Assembly (NCBI GenBank): GCA_021793155.1
Contig: JAJYTF010000009.1
Span: 1-64,000 of the forward strand
Length of the DNA stretch: 64,000 nucleotides
Source: Pseudomonadota bacterium
Lineage (GTDB): Bacteria > Pseudomonadota > Alphaproteobacteria > Rhodospirillales > Magnetospirillaceae
Direction of reading: 5' to 3'
Below, piece by piece: positions 10,428 to 20,072 of the stretch; the stretch's first letter is position 1; the number at the start of each line of letters is the position of its first letter. The position numbers were made by a program, and so were the translations under genes. The notes below the pieces were generated by a model, which worked only from the letters and a program-made list of their open reading frames with translations, was not told the DNA's origin and did not search any database.

Positions 10428-11755
10428 TTGCCGATGCAGAACTCCCGGAAGATGAGGTCCAGCATCTGCTCCACATCCACCCGCCCGGTAATCCGCCCCA
10501 GCGCCCGAGCTGCCACTCTTACATCTTCCGCCGCCAGTTCTGGAAGCCCCGCGTTGAGGGACCGGCGCAATGCTGCCTCGGCTTCCTCGACCGCCAGCCG
10601 GTGGCGGGCTCGCGTCAGCACCGGAGCGCCGCCGCCTTCCAGCACCGCAATGGCCCGGCTTTCCAGTTCGGCCAGCAAGGCGTCCATCCCGGTGCCGCTG
10701 GCGGCCGACACGGCAAAGGCCGGCCGCCCGCTGATAACAGGTGGCAGAGGCGCCCTCGCCAGGTCTAGTTTGTTGAGCACGGCAATCGCTCGGTTGCCGA
10801 GCAGCGCCAAGCCGGCTTCGTCCAGCCTCGGCAACTCGCCGGCATCGAACACCACAAGACTGATATCGGCACTTTCCGCCCGCGCTCGCGCTCGCCGAAT
10901 GCCCTCTTCCTCTACTGCCTCGGTCGCCTCGCGCAAGCCTGCCGTGTCGGCCAACACCACCGGATATCCGGCCAGGTCCAAATGCACCTCGATGATGTCG
11001 CGCGTCGTGCCGGCGGTAGCCGACACGATGGCCGCGTCACGCCCGGCTATGCGGTTCAGCAGGCTGGATTTACCCACATTAGGCGCACCGAGGATGGCGA
11101 CCGACAGGCCATCGCGCAGATATTCGCCGCGCCGCCCGTCGGCCAGATGGGACGCCATGGCGTCGGCCAGTTCCGTGAGCCGCTGCCTCGCTTCGGCGCC
11201 GAGACCAACCGGCAGATCCTCGTCCGAGAAATCAATTTCGGCTTCAATATGCGCCTGGCTGCGCAACAGACTGCCCCGCCAGTCGTCATAAAGCCGCATC
11301 AGTGCCCCATCCATCTGGCGCAGCGCCTGGCGGCGCTGGGCTGCCGTCTCGGCCGCCACCAGATCGGCCATCGCCTCAGCCTGGGTCAGGTCGAGCTTCC
11401 CCGCTTCGAAGGCGCGCCGGGTGAATTCACCCGGCTCGGCCGGCCTCAAATCCAAGGCCAGCAGAGCCGCCGTTACAGCCGCGGCGACCGCCCTGCCACC
11501 GTGCAGATGCAGTTCGACCACGTCTTCCCCGGTGAAACTGGCCGGACCGGGAAACCACAGCGCCAGCCCGTCGTCGATCGTCTCGCCGGAAACGTCGGCC
11601 AGACGCACCCGCGTCGCCCGTCGTGGCGTTGGCAGCGGCCGCCCGGACAACTGAATCAGGGTCTGACCGGCCGTCGGACCGGACAGCCGATAGACGGCGA
11701 CGCCAGCCCTTCCGGCTCCGCTGGCTAAGGCAAAGATGGTGCGTGACGCGGCCAC
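10424..11755 (-). CDS. mnmE: tRNA modification GTPase MnmE (TrmE)
   Basis: GTPase that works with MnmG to modify the wobble uridine. It has 443 residues from GTG at 11755 ('[21 protein letters not shown]'), matching the family start. The open frame extends further upstream but through the neighbouring gene. Order: N-terminal formyl-THF-binding domain, helical domain, then an inserted Ras-like G domain with P-loop [18 protein letters not shown] and NKLD motifs. The C-terminal catalytic CIGK is intact at the very end (FREFCIGK). It starts two bases after the ferredoxin gene stop, so the two are probably co-transcribed. Confidence 0.97.
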   Translation of the reverse strand: MAASRTIFALASGAGRAGVAVYRLSGPTAGQTLIQLSGRPLPTPRRATRVRLADVSGETIDDGLALWFPGPASFTGEDVVELHLHGGRAVAAAVTAALLALDLRPAEPGEFTRRAFEAGKLDLTQAEAMADLVAAETAAQRRQALRQMDGALMRLYDDWRGSLLRSQAHIEAEIDFSDEDLPVGLGAEARQRLTELADAMASHLADGRRGEYLRDGLSVAILGAPNVGKSSLLNRIAGRDAAIVSATAGTTRDIIEVHLDLAGYPVVLADTAGLREATEAVEEEGIRRARARAESADISLVVFDAGELPRLDEAGLALLGNRAIAVLNKLDLARAPLPPVISGRPAFAVSAASGTGMDALLAELESRAIAVLEGGGAPVLTRARHRLAVEEAEAALRRSLNAGLPELAAEDVRVAARALGRITGRVDVEQMLDLIFREFCIGK

Positions 11756-11757
11756 GA

Positions 11758-12123
11758 TCAGGCGAAGGCGCGCCCGCCGGCTGGGCCGTCTTCCGGCCGT
11801 AGCATCAGCCGCTCCACCCGGCGGCCCCGCACAAGATGGGTCTCCAGAATCTCGTCGAGGTCTTCCGTCGTGCGGTAATGGTACCAAACTCCTTCCGGGT
11901 AAATAACCATGGTCGGGCCCAGTTCGCATCGATCAAGGCAGCCCGCGCTATTGATGCGTACATCGCCAAGCCCAAGTTCCTTGGCCCTCGCCTTCAGGTA
12001 GTCGCGCAAGGACTCGGATCCTTTGGTAGCACAGGAACCCCGGGGATGCCCTTCGGGCCGCCGATTGGTGCAGACGAAGACATGGATACGAAAATACGGC
12101 GGCGGATCCGGAGGTAAGGACAA
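11758..12123 (-). CDS. Thioredoxin-like [2Fe-2S] ferredoxin
   Basis: Small (121 residues) thioredoxin-fold ferredoxin. Four cysteines are placed as in this family: one in 'HVFVCTNRR', one in 'PRGSCATKG', and two in 'NSAGCLDRCELGP', followed by the typical 'MVIYPEGVWY' strand. Such proteins bind a [2Fe-2S] cluster, and most have no known partner. It sits directly upstream of mnmE on the same strand, two bases away, and downstream of a DUF6489 gene. The electron donor and acceptor cannot be inferred from context. Confidence 0.85.
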   Translation of the reverse strand: MSLPPDPPPYFRIHVFVCTNRRPEGHPRGSCATKGSESLRDYLKARAKELGLGDVRINSAGCLDRCELGPTMVIYPEGVWYHYRTTEDLDEILETHLVRGRRVERLMLRPEDGPAGGRAFA

Positions 12124-12147
12124 ACGGGCAACCTTTCTTGTTCCGAA

Positions 12148-12399
12148 CTATTCGTGTTTGGTACGCATCTGGCCATTTTGGAAGGCCGACCAGAATATTT
12201 TTTGCAGCTGTTCCATTCCCTGGACACTTGCCGGCAACCAGGCGCGGAGTAAAGCCTCGGGGCTGATGGCTTCAAGATTGGCCAGCATACGGTCTTCGAC
12301 CTTCTTCAACACGACGTCCTGCATCGGTTTCACGTCGGGCAAACCGAAAAAGGCGCGAGCTTCTTCAGGGGTACAGTCTACATCGAAGGTTAATTTCAC
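12148..12399 (-). CDS. DUF6489 family protein
   Basis: Small protein of 83 residues beginning 'VKLTFDVDCTPEEARAFFGLPDVKPM', a pattern typical of the alphaproteobacterial DUF6489 family, which is often seen near phasin-type proteins. GTG at 12399 was chosen because a strong ribosome site (GGAGGAGGA) lies just upstream and the family starts here; the earlier in-frame ATG adds an unrelated tail. The rest is mostly helical, with a tryptophan-containing end (RAWLP..., KIFWSAFQ). Function is unknown. Confidence 0.75.
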   Translation of the reverse strand: MKLTFDVDCTPEEARAFFGLPDVKPMQDVVLKKVEDRMLANLEAISPEALLRAWLPASVQGMEQLQKIFWSAFQNGQMRTKHE

Positions 12400-12511
12400 C
12401 GCTTCCTCCTCCAGGTTATCCCGGCTCGCGGCCTGAGGTTGCAACTCCCTCTTTGCGACCCAAACTAAGCTTTCAATTCCTTGTCCGCAACGTCCGACAT
12501 GTACCCTTTCC

Positions 12512-14536
12512 ATGAGCCGTAACCAGCTTGATCAGGAAACCAGCCCTTATCTCCTGCAGCACCGCACCAACCCGGTGCATTGGCGACCCTGGGGCGATGA
12601 AGCTTTGGCGGCGGCGCGGGCCGCCGATCAGCCGATCCTGCTTTCCGTCGGCTATGCCGCCTGCCATTGGTGTCACGTCATGGCCCACGAAAGCTTCGAA
12701 GACGAAGCGACGGCAAAGCTGATCAACGAACTGTTCGTTCCGGTGAAGGTAGACCGCGAGGAGCGGCCGGATATCGACATGATCTACCAGACGGCACTGG
12801 TCTTGCTGGGCGAATCCGGAGGCTGGCCGTTGACCATGTTCCTGACGCCGGATGCCGAGCCCTTCTGGGGCGGCACGTATTTTCCGCCGACGCCTCGTTA
12901 CGGTCGACCCTCCTTCCGGGATGTCCTGCTGGCTGTTTCCGCCGCATACCGGCGCGAGCCGGAGAAGATTGCCACCAACGTCGCCGCCCTGAAAAAGGGT
13001 CTGGAGCAGCAAGCGCGGCCCGCACAGGGATCTCTGCCGTCCACGGACTTTCTCGATCGGGCTGCCCGGGCCCTGCTGCAGGCGGTCGATTTCACCAACG
13101 GCGGGCTCAAGGGTGCGCCGAAGTTTCCCCAGACCTCGCTATTCAGTTTTCTGTGGCGGGCTTGGCGGCGCAGCGGCGACGACAAGTTGCGCCAAGCGGT
13201 GATTCTGACGCTGGACAAGATGAGCCAAGGCGGCATCTTCGACCATCTGGGGGGCGGCTTTGCCCGTTACTCCACCGATGAAACCTGGACCGTCCCGCAT
13301 TTCGAGAAAATGCTTTATGACAATGCCCAACTGATCGAACTGTTGACCCAGGTTTGGCAAGAGACCCGTTCGCCGCTCTATGCCCAACGGGTGGCCGAGG
13401 TGATCGGTTGGGTGGCGCGCGACATGATGGCGGAACATGACGCTTTCGCCGCTACCGTGGATGCTGATTCGGAAGGCGTGGAAGGAAAATATTACGTATG
13501 GACAGCGGACGAGATTGACCGGCTGCTGCCCCCGGAACTGGCCTTTCCGTTCAAACAGACCTATGGCGTAACCGCCGCGGGAAACTGGGAAGGTCGTACC
13601 ATCCTTACCCGGCACCGACCGCCGGGTGATCCTGCCGACCCCGTTGAGCAGCAGTTGGACCGGGCTCGCCGGAGCCTGCTGATCGAACGCTCCCGGCGCG
13701 TTCCCCCTGCTCGGGACGATAAGATCCTTGGTGATTGGAACGGCATGATGATCGCCGCCTTGGCCAATGCCTCACTGGTCTTCGGCAAGCCGGAATGGCT
13801 GGTTCTGGCGCGGCACGCGTTCGACGGAATTTGCCGCCATCTCGGCCGCGGCGACCGTCTGGCGCACAGCCTGCGCCACCGGAGCCTGCAGCCCGACGCC
13901 ATGCTTGACGACTATGCCCAGATGACGCGAGCCGCGCTGATCCTTTATTCCGTCAGCGGTCAGGATCGATATCTCGAACAGGCAAAGATCTGGACGGCCT
14001 TGGCCGACAAGCATTATTGGGACGACGACAGCGGTGGATATTTTTTCACCGCCGACGACGCGGCTAATCTGATCCTGCGCAGCAAGACGGCAAGCGACCA
14101 GGCCACGCCATCGGGTAATGGGGTGATGGTCGAGGTGCTCGCCCGCCTGTTCCACCACACCGGAGACGACCGATATCGCAGCCGAGCGGAAGAAGTCATG
14201 GCGGCTTTCGCCGGCGAATTGCAGAGCACCCTCCCCACCATGGCCACCATGCTGAATGGCTGGGAACTGCTGAACGACGCCGTCCAGGTGGTCATTGTCG
14301 GACCGGCCGATAGCAAACATCGCCGCAACCTGATCGATGTCGTTGCCGGTCTGCCCCTGCCCACTCTGCTGCTCGCCGTCGTCGACGCGGGCCAAACCTT
14401 CGCGCCCGGCCATCCGGCCGCTGACAAAGTCGCGGCGGCCGGCAACAATACGGCGGCCTTCGTTTGCCATGGACCAGCCTGTTCTGTTCCCATCGGCGAC
14501 GGCGAGGCCCTGCGCGCCGCCTTGGCAGCCGGTTAA
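12512..14536 (+). CDS. DUF255 thioredoxin-domain protein (YyaL/SSP411 family)
   Basis: Large cytoplasmic protein of 674 residues. The N-terminal thioredoxin-like domain has the signature 'YAACHWCHVMAHESFED', with CHWCH at residues 51-55. It is followed by an alpha/alpha-barrel domain related to N-acylglucosamine 2-epimerases (about residues 200-520; note 'HFEKMLYDNAQL' and 'TASDQATPSGNGVM'). The family is widespread, but its substrate is not established. The ATG at 12512 fits the family start (MSRNQLDQETSPYLLQH). It diverges from DUF6489 and is followed closely by an alkyltransferase and an oxidoreductase on the same strand. Confidence 0.92.
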   Translation: MSRNQLDQETSPYLLQHRTNPVHWRPWGDEALAAARAADQPILLSVGYAACHWCHVMAHESFEDEATAKLINELFVPVKVDREERPDIDMIYQTALVLLGESGGWPLTMFLTPDAEPFWGGTYFPPTPRYGRPSFRDVLLAVSAAYRREPEKIATNVAALKKGLEQQARPAQGSLPSTDFLDRAARALLQAVDFTNGGLKGAPKFPQTSLFSFLWRAWRRSGDDKLRQAVILTLDKMSQGGIFDHLGGGFARYSTDETWTVPHFEKMLYDNAQLIELLTQVWQETRSPLYAQRVAEVIGWVARDMMAEHDAFAATVDADSEGVEGKYYVWTADEIDRLLPPELAFPFKQTYGVTAAGNWEGRTILTRHRPPGDPADPVEQQLDRARRSLLIERSRRVPPARDDKILGDWNGMMIAALANASLVFGKPEWLVLARHAFDGICRHLGRGDRLAHSLRHRSLQPDAMLDDYAQMTRAALILYSVSGQDRYLEQAKIWTALADKHYWDDDSGGYFFTADDAANLILRSKTASDQATPSGNGVMVEVLARLFHHTGDDRYRSRAEEVMAAFAGELQSTLPTMATMLNGWELLNDAVQVVIVGPADSKHRRNLIDVVAGLPLPTLLLAVVDAGQTFAPGHPAADKVAAAGNNTAAFVCHGPACSVPIGDGEALRAALAAG

Positions 14537-14556
14537 CCTGAGGTTAAGGTAGTCCG

Positions 14557-15015
14557 ATGCCTTACGTTTCGATGAAAAGCCCGATTGGCGACCTGACCCT
14601 GTTCGAAGAGGACGGCCGGATCGTTGCCCTGGACTGGGGATGGGTCGAACGCGGCACGGCAACGCCCCTGCTGACCGAAGCCCGCAACCAGCTTGATCAA
14701 TATTTCGACGGCGAGCGGCAGGATTTTGACCTGCCTTTGGCGCCGAATGGCAGTCTGTTCCAGAAGAAGGTGTGGGCCAGCCTGCAGCGCATTCCCTACG
14801 GCCAGGTGCGCCGGTACGGAGAGCTTGCCACCGAGTTGGAAAGCGCGCCGCGGGCTGTCGGCGGCGCTTGCGCCCGCAACCCGTTACCGATCATCGTGCC
14901 TTGCCATCGGGTGGTGGGGTCCGGTGGCTCGTTGGGCGGCTATTCCGGCCTCGAGGGCCTGGACACCAAGCGGTTTCTGCTGTCCCTCGAAGGCTGGTCC
15001 ACAACCGACGCCTAA
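14557..15015 (+). CDS. ogt: Methylated-DNA--protein-cysteine methyltransferase
   Basis: Suicide repair protein of 152 residues that moves alkyl groups from O6-alkylguanine in DNA to its own cysteine. The active-site motif PCHRVV is present, with the acceptor at Cys116. The helix-turn-helix/Arg-finger stretch 'PYGQVRRYGELATEL' precedes it, and 'GGYSGLEGLDTKRFLLSLE' is the typical C-terminus. It begins 20 bases after the DUF255 gene and may share its transcript. The ogt symbol is used by similarity of size; there is no Ada regulatory domain. Confidence 0.93.
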   Translation: MPYVSMKSPIGDLTLFEEDGRIVALDWGWVERGTATPLLTEARNQLDQYFDGERQDFDLPLAPNGSLFQKKVWASLQRIPYGQVRRYGELATELESAPRAVGGACARNPLPIIVPCHRVVGSGGSLGGYSGLEGLDTKRFLLSLEGWSTTDA

Positions 15016-15053
15016 GAAATACAGCCTTCATCCTACTCTAGACGGAGAATACC

Positions 15054-16031
15054 GTGACGAAAGCCATCCGCATTCATCAACCCGGCGGCCCTGAACAGAT
15101 GGTTTGGGAAGAAGTCGAGGTCGGAACCCCCGGACCCGGCGAGGCCCTAGTCCGTCATACCGCGGTAGGCCTCAATTTCATCGACGTCTACCACCGCACT
15201 GGGTTGTATCCCCTGCCCAAAATGCCAGCCGTCATCGGCATGGAAGCCGCAGGCGTGGTCGAGCAGATCGGCTCGGGTGTCACCGAGGTCAAGGTCGGCG
15301 ATCGCGTCGCCTATGCCAGCCCACCCCCTGGTGCCTATACTGAGAAACGCATCATGCCGGCTCACCGCCTGGTGGTCCTGCCCGACGACATTGCCGATAC
15401 CCAGGCAGCAGCCATGATGCTACAGGGCATGACCGCCCAATATCTGCTGCGTACTACCTATCGGGTTCAGCCGGGCGACACCATTCTGTTCCATGCTGCG
15501 GCCGGTGGGGTGGGCCTGATCGCTTGCCAGTGGGCCAAGCATCTGGGAGCCACTGTCATCGGCACCGCTGGCGGTGAGGCCAAATGTGCCCTGGCGCGCG
15601 CTCACGGCGCCGACCATGTGATCGACTATACCAAGGAAGACTTCGTTGCCCGGGTGAAAGAGCTAACCAACGGCAAGGGCGTCCCCGTGGTCTATGATTC
15701 GGTAGGCAAGGATACCTTCATGCGGTCCCTCGATTGCCTGAAGCCACGCGGCATGATGGTCAGCTTCGGCCAATCCTCCGGGTCGGTGCCACCCTTCGAT
15801 GCGGGTATCCTGTCGGCCAAGGGATCGCTCTACCTTACCCGCCCTAGCTTGATGACCTATACCGCCGAACGGGCCGACTTGGTGGCCAGCGCGGCCGAGT
15901 TGTTCGAAGTGGTACGAAGCGGCGACGTCAAGATCGAGGTTCGCCAAACCTATCCGCTGTCGGAAGCTGCCCAGGCCCATCGCGACCTGGAGGCCCGCAA
16001 AACCACCGGCTCCACGGTGTTCATCGTCTGA
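15054..16031 (+). CDS. qor: NADPH:quinone oxidoreductase (zeta-crystallin/MDR family)
   Basis: Medium-chain reductase of 325 residues of the zinc-free quinone oxidoreductase type. The N-terminal GroES-like fold has 'GPGEALVRHTAVGLNFIDVYHRTGLYP', and the Rossmann domain has the nucleotide loop 'FHAAAGGVGLIACQWAKHLGA'. The C-terminus 'AHRDLEARKTTGSTVFIV' is characteristic. No zinc-binding cysteines are seen. The start is GTG at 15054, with GGAG eight bases upstream. It ends just before the palindromic terminator that also contains parS, and faces rho tail to tail. Confidence 0.93.
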   Translation: MTKAIRIHQPGGPEQMVWEEVEVGTPGPGEALVRHTAVGLNFIDVYHRTGLYPLPKMPAVIGMEAAGVVEQIGSGVTEVKVGDRVAYASPPPGAYTEKRIMPAHRLVVLPDDIADTQAAAMMLQGMTAQYLLRTTYRVQPGDTILFHAAAGGVGLIACQWAKHLGATVIGTAGGEAKCALARAHGADHVIDYTKEDFVARVKELTNGKGVPVVYDSVGKDTFMRSLDCLKPRGMMVSFGQSSGSVPPFDAGILSAKGSLYLTRPSLMTYTAERADLVASAAELFEVVRSGDVKIEVRQTYPLSEAAQAHRDLEARKTTGSTVFIV

Positions 16032-16036
16032 TACGG

Positions 16037-16070
16037 AAAGGGCGGTGTTTCACGTGAAACACCGCCCTTT
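16037..16070. terminator. Bidirectional rho-independent terminator between qor and rho
   Basis: A perfect 34-bp palindrome is centred between 16053 and 16054. Its outer arms are AAAGGGCGG and CCGCCCTTT, and a T run continues on the plus strand (TTTTG). It lies 5 bases after the qor stop and 23 bases from the rho stop, so one hairpin can end both convergent transcripts. Its central 16 bases are an exact parS site. Confidence 0.88.
16046..16061. other. parS site, perfect palindrome, inside a terminator hairpin
   Basis: TGTTTCACGTGAAACA is an exact and fully symmetric parS. It is intergenic, unlike the other sites in the window, and about 4.2 kb from the predicted origin, making it the closest parS to oriC. 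Flanking GGCGG/CCGCC bases extend the symmetry into a terminator stem. Confidence 0.93.
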
Positions 16071-16093
16071 TGTTCTAAAACTGCCGGCCCCAC

Positions 16094-17350
16094 TCAGGAA
16101 TTCATCGCTTCAAAGAAATCTGAATTGGTCTTCGAGTGCTTCAATTTGTCCACCAGAAATTCCATGGCGTCTACCACGCCCATCGGCATAAGCACTCGGC
16201 GCAGCACCCACATCTTGGAAAGCACGCCCTTGTCCACCAGCAGCTCTTCCTTGCGGGTGCCTGACTTGGTGATATCGATGGCCGGGAAGGTCCGCTTGTC
16301 CGAGAGCTTGCGGTCCAGAATGATTTCCGAGTTACCGGTACCCTTGAACTCTTCGAAGATCACCTCGTCCATGCGGCTGCCGGTATCAATCAGCGCTGTG
16401 GCGATGATGGTCAGCGAGCCGCCCTCCTCGATGTTGCGGGCCGCCCCGAAGAAACGCTTCGGACGCTGCAGCGCATTGGCGTCGACACCGCCGGTCAGCA
16501 CCTTGCCCGAGCTGGGCACCACGGTGTTGTAGGCCCGTGCCAGACGGGTGATGGAGTCGAGAAGGATCACCACATCGCGCTTATGTTCGACCAGCCGCTT
16601 CGCCTTCTCCAGCACCATCTCGGTCACCTGGACATGGCGCGACGCCGGCTCATCGAAGGTCGAACTGATCACCTCGCCCTTCACCGAACGGGCCATGTCG
16701 GTCACTTCTTCTGGCCGTTCATCGATCAACAGGACGATCAGATAGACTTCCGGATGGTTGGCGGCAATGGCATGGGCAATGTTCTGCAGCATTACCGTCT
16801 TGCCGGTGCGCGGAGGTGCGACGATCAGGCCGCGCTGCCCCTTGCCCAGCGGCGAAATCAGGTCGATCACCCTGGTGGTAAGATCCTTGTTGGTCGGATC
16901 CTCGATTTCCAGGCGAAGCCGCTCGTCAGGATAGAGCGGCGTGAGGTTGTCGAAGTTTATCCGATGGCGAACATTATCCGGCGGCTCGAAGTTGATGGTG
17001 TTCACCTTCAGCAGCGCAAAATAGCGCTCGCCATCCTTCGGCGCCCGGATTTGCCCTTCCACCGTGTCTCCGGTTCTCAGACCGAAACGTCGAACCTGGC
17101 TGGGCGAGACATAGATGTCGTCCGGGCCCGGCAGATAATTCGCCTCCGGCGACCGCAGAAAGCCGAAGCCATCCTGAAGGATTTCCAACACGCCGTCCCC
17201 ATAGATGGGGGTATCGTTTTCGGCAAGCTGCTTCAGGATGGCGAACATCATGTCCTGCTTCCTGAGTGTCGAGGCGTTCTCGATCTGCAGGTCTTCGGCA
17301 TAGGCAAGCAATTCGGCCGGGGTCTTGGCCTTCAGCTCCTGGAGATTCAT
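16094..17350 (-). CDS. rho: Transcription termination factor Rho
   Basis: Hexameric RNA-dependent ATPase of 418 residues that ends transcription at untranslated RNA. The start is ATG at 17350 ([21 protein letters not shown]); the longer open frame upstream is non-conserved. The N-terminal helical and cold-shock RNA-binding domains include '[33 protein letters not shown]'. They are followed by the RecA-like core with P-loop [12 protein letters not shown] and the R-loop/Q-loop region '[15 protein letters not shown]'. It is last in the leftward run hemE-hemH-hemJ-rho; the 195-base gap after hemJ may hold its own promoter. Confidence 0.98.
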   Translation of the reverse strand: MNLQELKAKTPAELLAYAEDLQIENASTLRKQDMMFAILKQLAENDTPIYGDGVLEILQDGFGFLRSPEANYLPGPDDIYVSPSQVRRFGLRTGDTVEGQIRAPKDGERYFALLKVNTINFEPPDNVRHRINFDNLTPLYPDERLRLEIEDPTNKDLTTRVIDLISPLGKGQRGLIVAPPRTGKTVMLQNIAHAIAANHPEVYLIVLLIDERPEEVTDMARSVKGEVISSTFDEPASRHVQVTEMVLEKAKRLVEHKRDVVILLDSITRLARAYNTVVPSSGKVLTGGVDANALQRPKRFFGAARNIEEGGSLTIIATALIDTGSRMDEVIFEEFKGTGNSEIILDRKLSDKRTFPAIDITKSGTRKEELLVDKGVLSKMWVLRRVLMPMGVVDAMEFLVDKLKHSKTNSDFFEAMNS

Positions 17351-17545
17351 GGCAGGTCCAGCATGGGGAAATGGGGGATTGGGAAGGATTGGCCCTTGAG
17401 GCCCGGGATGGTCTCGAACCGGACATTGTCGCCCGGCGAACGCAACGCTCTGATGGAAATCGGGTCGAAGCCCTGGGAATTCCGCAGAATTATCTAAATC
17501 GGGCAAGCAAGTCAAACAGAGAATCGAGGTGAGGCCTCATTCCCT

Positions 17546-17977
17546 TCAGAACGGTTTAACCACCACCAGGATGACGATCCCAATCATCAGCAACGTCGGC
17601 ATCTCATTGGCAATGCGAAAATAGCGCTGAGGGTGAATGTTGCGGTCAGCGGCAAACGCCCGCCGCCAGCGTTCCATTGCCAGGTTGAACAGGGTCAGCA
17701 ACACCACAAGAACCAGTTTGGCATGCAGCCACCCATTGCCGGCCAGGCCGATCTGGCCGATCATCACCAGGCCCAGAATCCAGGTGACGATGCCAGCCGG
17801 AATGGTGATGGCGAACATCAGCCGCCGTTCCATCACCTTGAACAGCTCTGACCCTTCTGATCCGGCCTTCGCCTCGGTGTGATAGACGAACAGCCGCGGC
17901 ATGTAGAGCAGTCCGGCCATCCACGAAATGACCGCGATGACGTGGACCGCCTTGATCCAAAAATAAGCTTCGCTCAC
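17546..17977 (-). CDS. hemJ: Protoporphyrinogen IX oxidase HemJ
   Basis: Integral membrane protein of 143 residues that oxidises protoporphyrinogen IX to protoporphyrin IX in bacteria lacking HemG and HemY. There are four hydrophobic segments, a conserved His at residue 12 in 'WIKAVHVIAVISWMAG', and the family string 'RRLMFAITIPAGIVTWILG'. GTG at 17977 was chosen because AGGAGG sits seven bases upstream, and it overlaps the hemH stop as GTGA. Placement directly after ferrochelatase supports a role in heme synthesis, supplying the step before HemH. Confidence 0.93.
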   Translation of the reverse strand: MSEAYFWIKAVHVIAVISWMAGLLYMPRLFVYHTEAKAGSEGSELFKVMERRLMFAITIPAGIVTWILGLVMIGQIGLAGNGWLHAKLVLVVLLTLFNLAMERWRRAFAADRNIHPQRYFRIANEMPTLLMIGIVILVVVKPF

Positions 17978-19020
17978 CCCAAACCTCCTGCCTGGGCGCA
18001 ACGTCGTACCGAACCGGGACAGATCCGGCCACCCTTTTCAGAACAGGGATCGCAGCCAGCGATCAGCGAGCGGCGGACCAAATCGGCCATCGCTCCAACG
18101 AAGGCAGGATGGCTCCCCACCGCCGGAACCCGGCGATAGACGGGTACGCCTAATTCCTTGGCCACCCGGGCATATTCGATATCCAATTCGACCAGGGTTT
18201 CCGAATGTTCCGAAACGAAGGCGACGGGCTGTACCACCAGGGCCTTTCCCGCCTCTCCCGCCTGTCGGATTTCCGCATCGGTGGAGGGACCAATCCACTC
18301 CAGCGGTCCGACCCGGCTTTGATAGCAGATCCGCCAGTCGAGATCGGGCATGCCCAATTCCTTGACGATGGCTTTGGCGGTCATCTCCACATGCAGCGGA
18401 TAAGGATCGCCCCGCTCGACCACCGATTTCGGCAAGCCATGAGCGGAAAAGAGAACCCGAACGCCGGCCGGCGAATGCTCTATCTCCGCCAGGCATTGGC
18501 GCAACAGATCAGCCTGGGCCAGAATCAGTCCGTCCTCCGTCGGATAGCAGCAGATACTGACCGTCGGAGCGCCAAGCCCGGCTTCCGCAGCCGCTCGCTT
18601 CCAGGCTGAAATGGATGAAGCGCTGGTGGTGGTGGAGTACTGCGGATAAAGCGGCAACAGGACGACACGTTCGGGCTTCCATGCCCTGACCTCGGCAACG
18701 GTCTGTTCCGTCAGGGGATGCCAGTAGCGCATCGCGATGAATACCCGCACCTCGTCTTCGCCGGCGGCAAGAGCCGTCTGCAGCGCCGTCGCCTGCTGGC
18801 GCGTCAACTCCAGCAAAGGAGAGCGTCCACCAAGATGGGCGTAGATATGTTGGGCAGCCGGCGCCCGCCGGGTGGAGATCAACCAGGCGATGGCTCGACG
18901 GATCAGCGATGGCGCTCCAATGATTGCCGGATCGTTGAACAGGTTGAACAGGAACGGCCGGATTGCCTCGGGCCGATCAGGTCCGCCCAGATTGAACAGG
19001 ACGACGGCCAGGCGGGCCAT
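17974..19020 (-). CDS. hemH: Ferrochelatase with cysteine-rich C-terminal tail
   Basis: Inserts ferrous iron into protoporphyrin IX, the last step of protoheme synthesis. It has 348 residues. Family motifs include 'VVLFNLGGPDRPEAIRPFL', the active-site His in 'VLFSAHGLPKSVVERGDPY', and the Glu in 'VSEHSETLVELDIEY'. The extra C-terminal tail has cysteines spaced C-x2-C-x7-C-x6-C (in IAGCDPCSEKGGRICPG and VRRC). Ferrochelatases with C-terminal cysteines are known to hold a [2Fe-2S] cluster in several bacteria, Caulobacter among them, so one may be bound here; this is inference. It is tightly packed between hemE and hemJ. Confidence 0.96.
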   Translation of the reverse strand: MARLAVVLFNLGGPDRPEAIRPFLFNLFNDPAIIGAPSLIRRAIAWLISTRRAPAAQHIYAHLGGRSPLLELTRQQATALQTALAAGEDEVRVFIAMRYWHPLTEQTVAEVRAWKPERVVLLPLYPQYSTTTSASSISAWKRAAAEAGLGAPTVSICCYPTEDGLILAQADLLRQCLAEIEHSPAGVRVLFSAHGLPKSVVERGDPYPLHVEMTAKAIVKELGMPDLDWRICYQSRVGPLEWIGPSTDAEIRQAGEAGKALVVQPVAFVSEHSETLVELDIEYARVAKELGVPVYRRVPAVGSHPAFVGAMADLVRRSLIAGCDPCSEKGGRICPGSVRRCAQAGGLG

Positions 19021-19025
19021 GGCTG

Positions 19026-20072
19026 TTACCTCCGGCTTCGCACCCGGTCGATAAGCCGAGCCACGTTCTCCGGCGGCGTATTAGGCAGGATGCCGTGGCC
19101 AAGATTGAAGATGAAAGGCCCTTTCGTGCAAACCTCAAGGATACGGTCCACCGCGGCGTCGAGTGCCGGGCCGCCGGCAACGACCATCACCGGGTCCAAA
19201 TTACCTTGCAGGGTAACTTTCGACTGCAAGCTGCCGACTGCCCAGTCAAGAGGAATGCCGGTATCGAGGCTGACGCCATCGATCCCGGTCCGATCCACAT
19301 AGGGTTGATAGAGCGCTCCGGCTCCTCGCGGGAAACCGATCACCGGAATGCCCGGCCGCTCCGATTTGATGCGCTCCACCAGTCGCCGCGTCGGCTCGAT
19401 CACCCATCGCGCGAAAGCGTCTTCGGGCAAAACCCCTGCCCAGCTGTCGAACAGCTGGATCGCCTCGGCGCCATGATCGATCTGGGTGATCAGGTAGTCG
19501 CCGGTGGCTTGCACCAGAAGATCGATCAACCGTTGGAACAGATCGGGGCGGCCATAGGCCATGATCTTGGTCTGCACGAAGTCTTTCGATCCGCTGCCTT
19601 CCACCATGTAGGTGGCCACCGTCCATGGCGCGCCGGCGAAGCCGATCAATGCGGTCGTCGACGGAATGTCCCGATGAAGGCGTTCGACTGTCTGAAAGAC
19701 CGGTTGCAGCCGATCCTGAAAACCCTCCAGCGTCAATGCGTCCAAGTCCTTGGAGGATCGGATCGGTTTGAGACTCGGTCCCTCGCCTTCGCGAAAGCTT
19801 ACCGCTTGGCCCAGGGCGTCGGGCACCACCAGGATGTCGGAAAACAGGATGGCGGCGTCGAAACCGTAGCGGCGCAGCGGCTGCAGAGTGACTTCTGTCG
19901 CTTTTTCAGGGCTGTAGCAAAGGTCGAGAAAGCCCTTCACGGTGGCACGGACCGCCCGGTATTCAGGTAGGTAGCGGCCGGCCTGCCGCATCAGCCAGAC
20001 GGGCGGTGGGGTGACGGTCTCGCCTTTGAGGGCGCGCAGGAACGATTTGGTGGCAGGGGATGCGTCGGTCAC
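19026..20072 (-). CDS. hemE: Uroporphyrinogen decarboxylase
   Basis: Cytoplasmic enzyme of 348 residues that removes four carboxyl groups from uroporphyrinogen III to give coproporphyrinogen III. Signatures include '[19 protein letters not shown]' and '[15 protein letters not shown]', plus 'FDSWAG' in the middle and a C-terminal '[16 protein letters not shown]'. The start is GTG at 20072. It is the first gene left of the predicted origin and is transcribed away from it. hemE flanks oriC in Caulobacter and related bacteria. Five bases separate it from hemH. Confidence 0.97.
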   Translation of the reverse strand: MTDASPATKSFLRALKGETVTPPPVWLMRQAGRYLPEYRAVRATVKGFLDLCYSPEKATEVTLQPLRRYGFDAAILFSDILVVPDALGQAVSFREGEGPSLKPIRSSKDLDALTLEGFQDRLQPVFQTVERLHRDIPSTTALIGFAGAPWTVATYMVEGSGSKDFVQTKIMAYGRPDLFQRLIDLLVQATGDYLITQIDHGAEAIQLFDSWAGVLPEDAFARWVIEPTRRLVERIKSERPGIPVIGFPRGAGALYQPYVDRTGIDGVSLDTGIPLDWAVGSLQSKVTLQGNLDPVMVVAGGPALDAAVDRILEVCTKGPFIFNLGHGILPNTPPENVARLIDRVRSRR

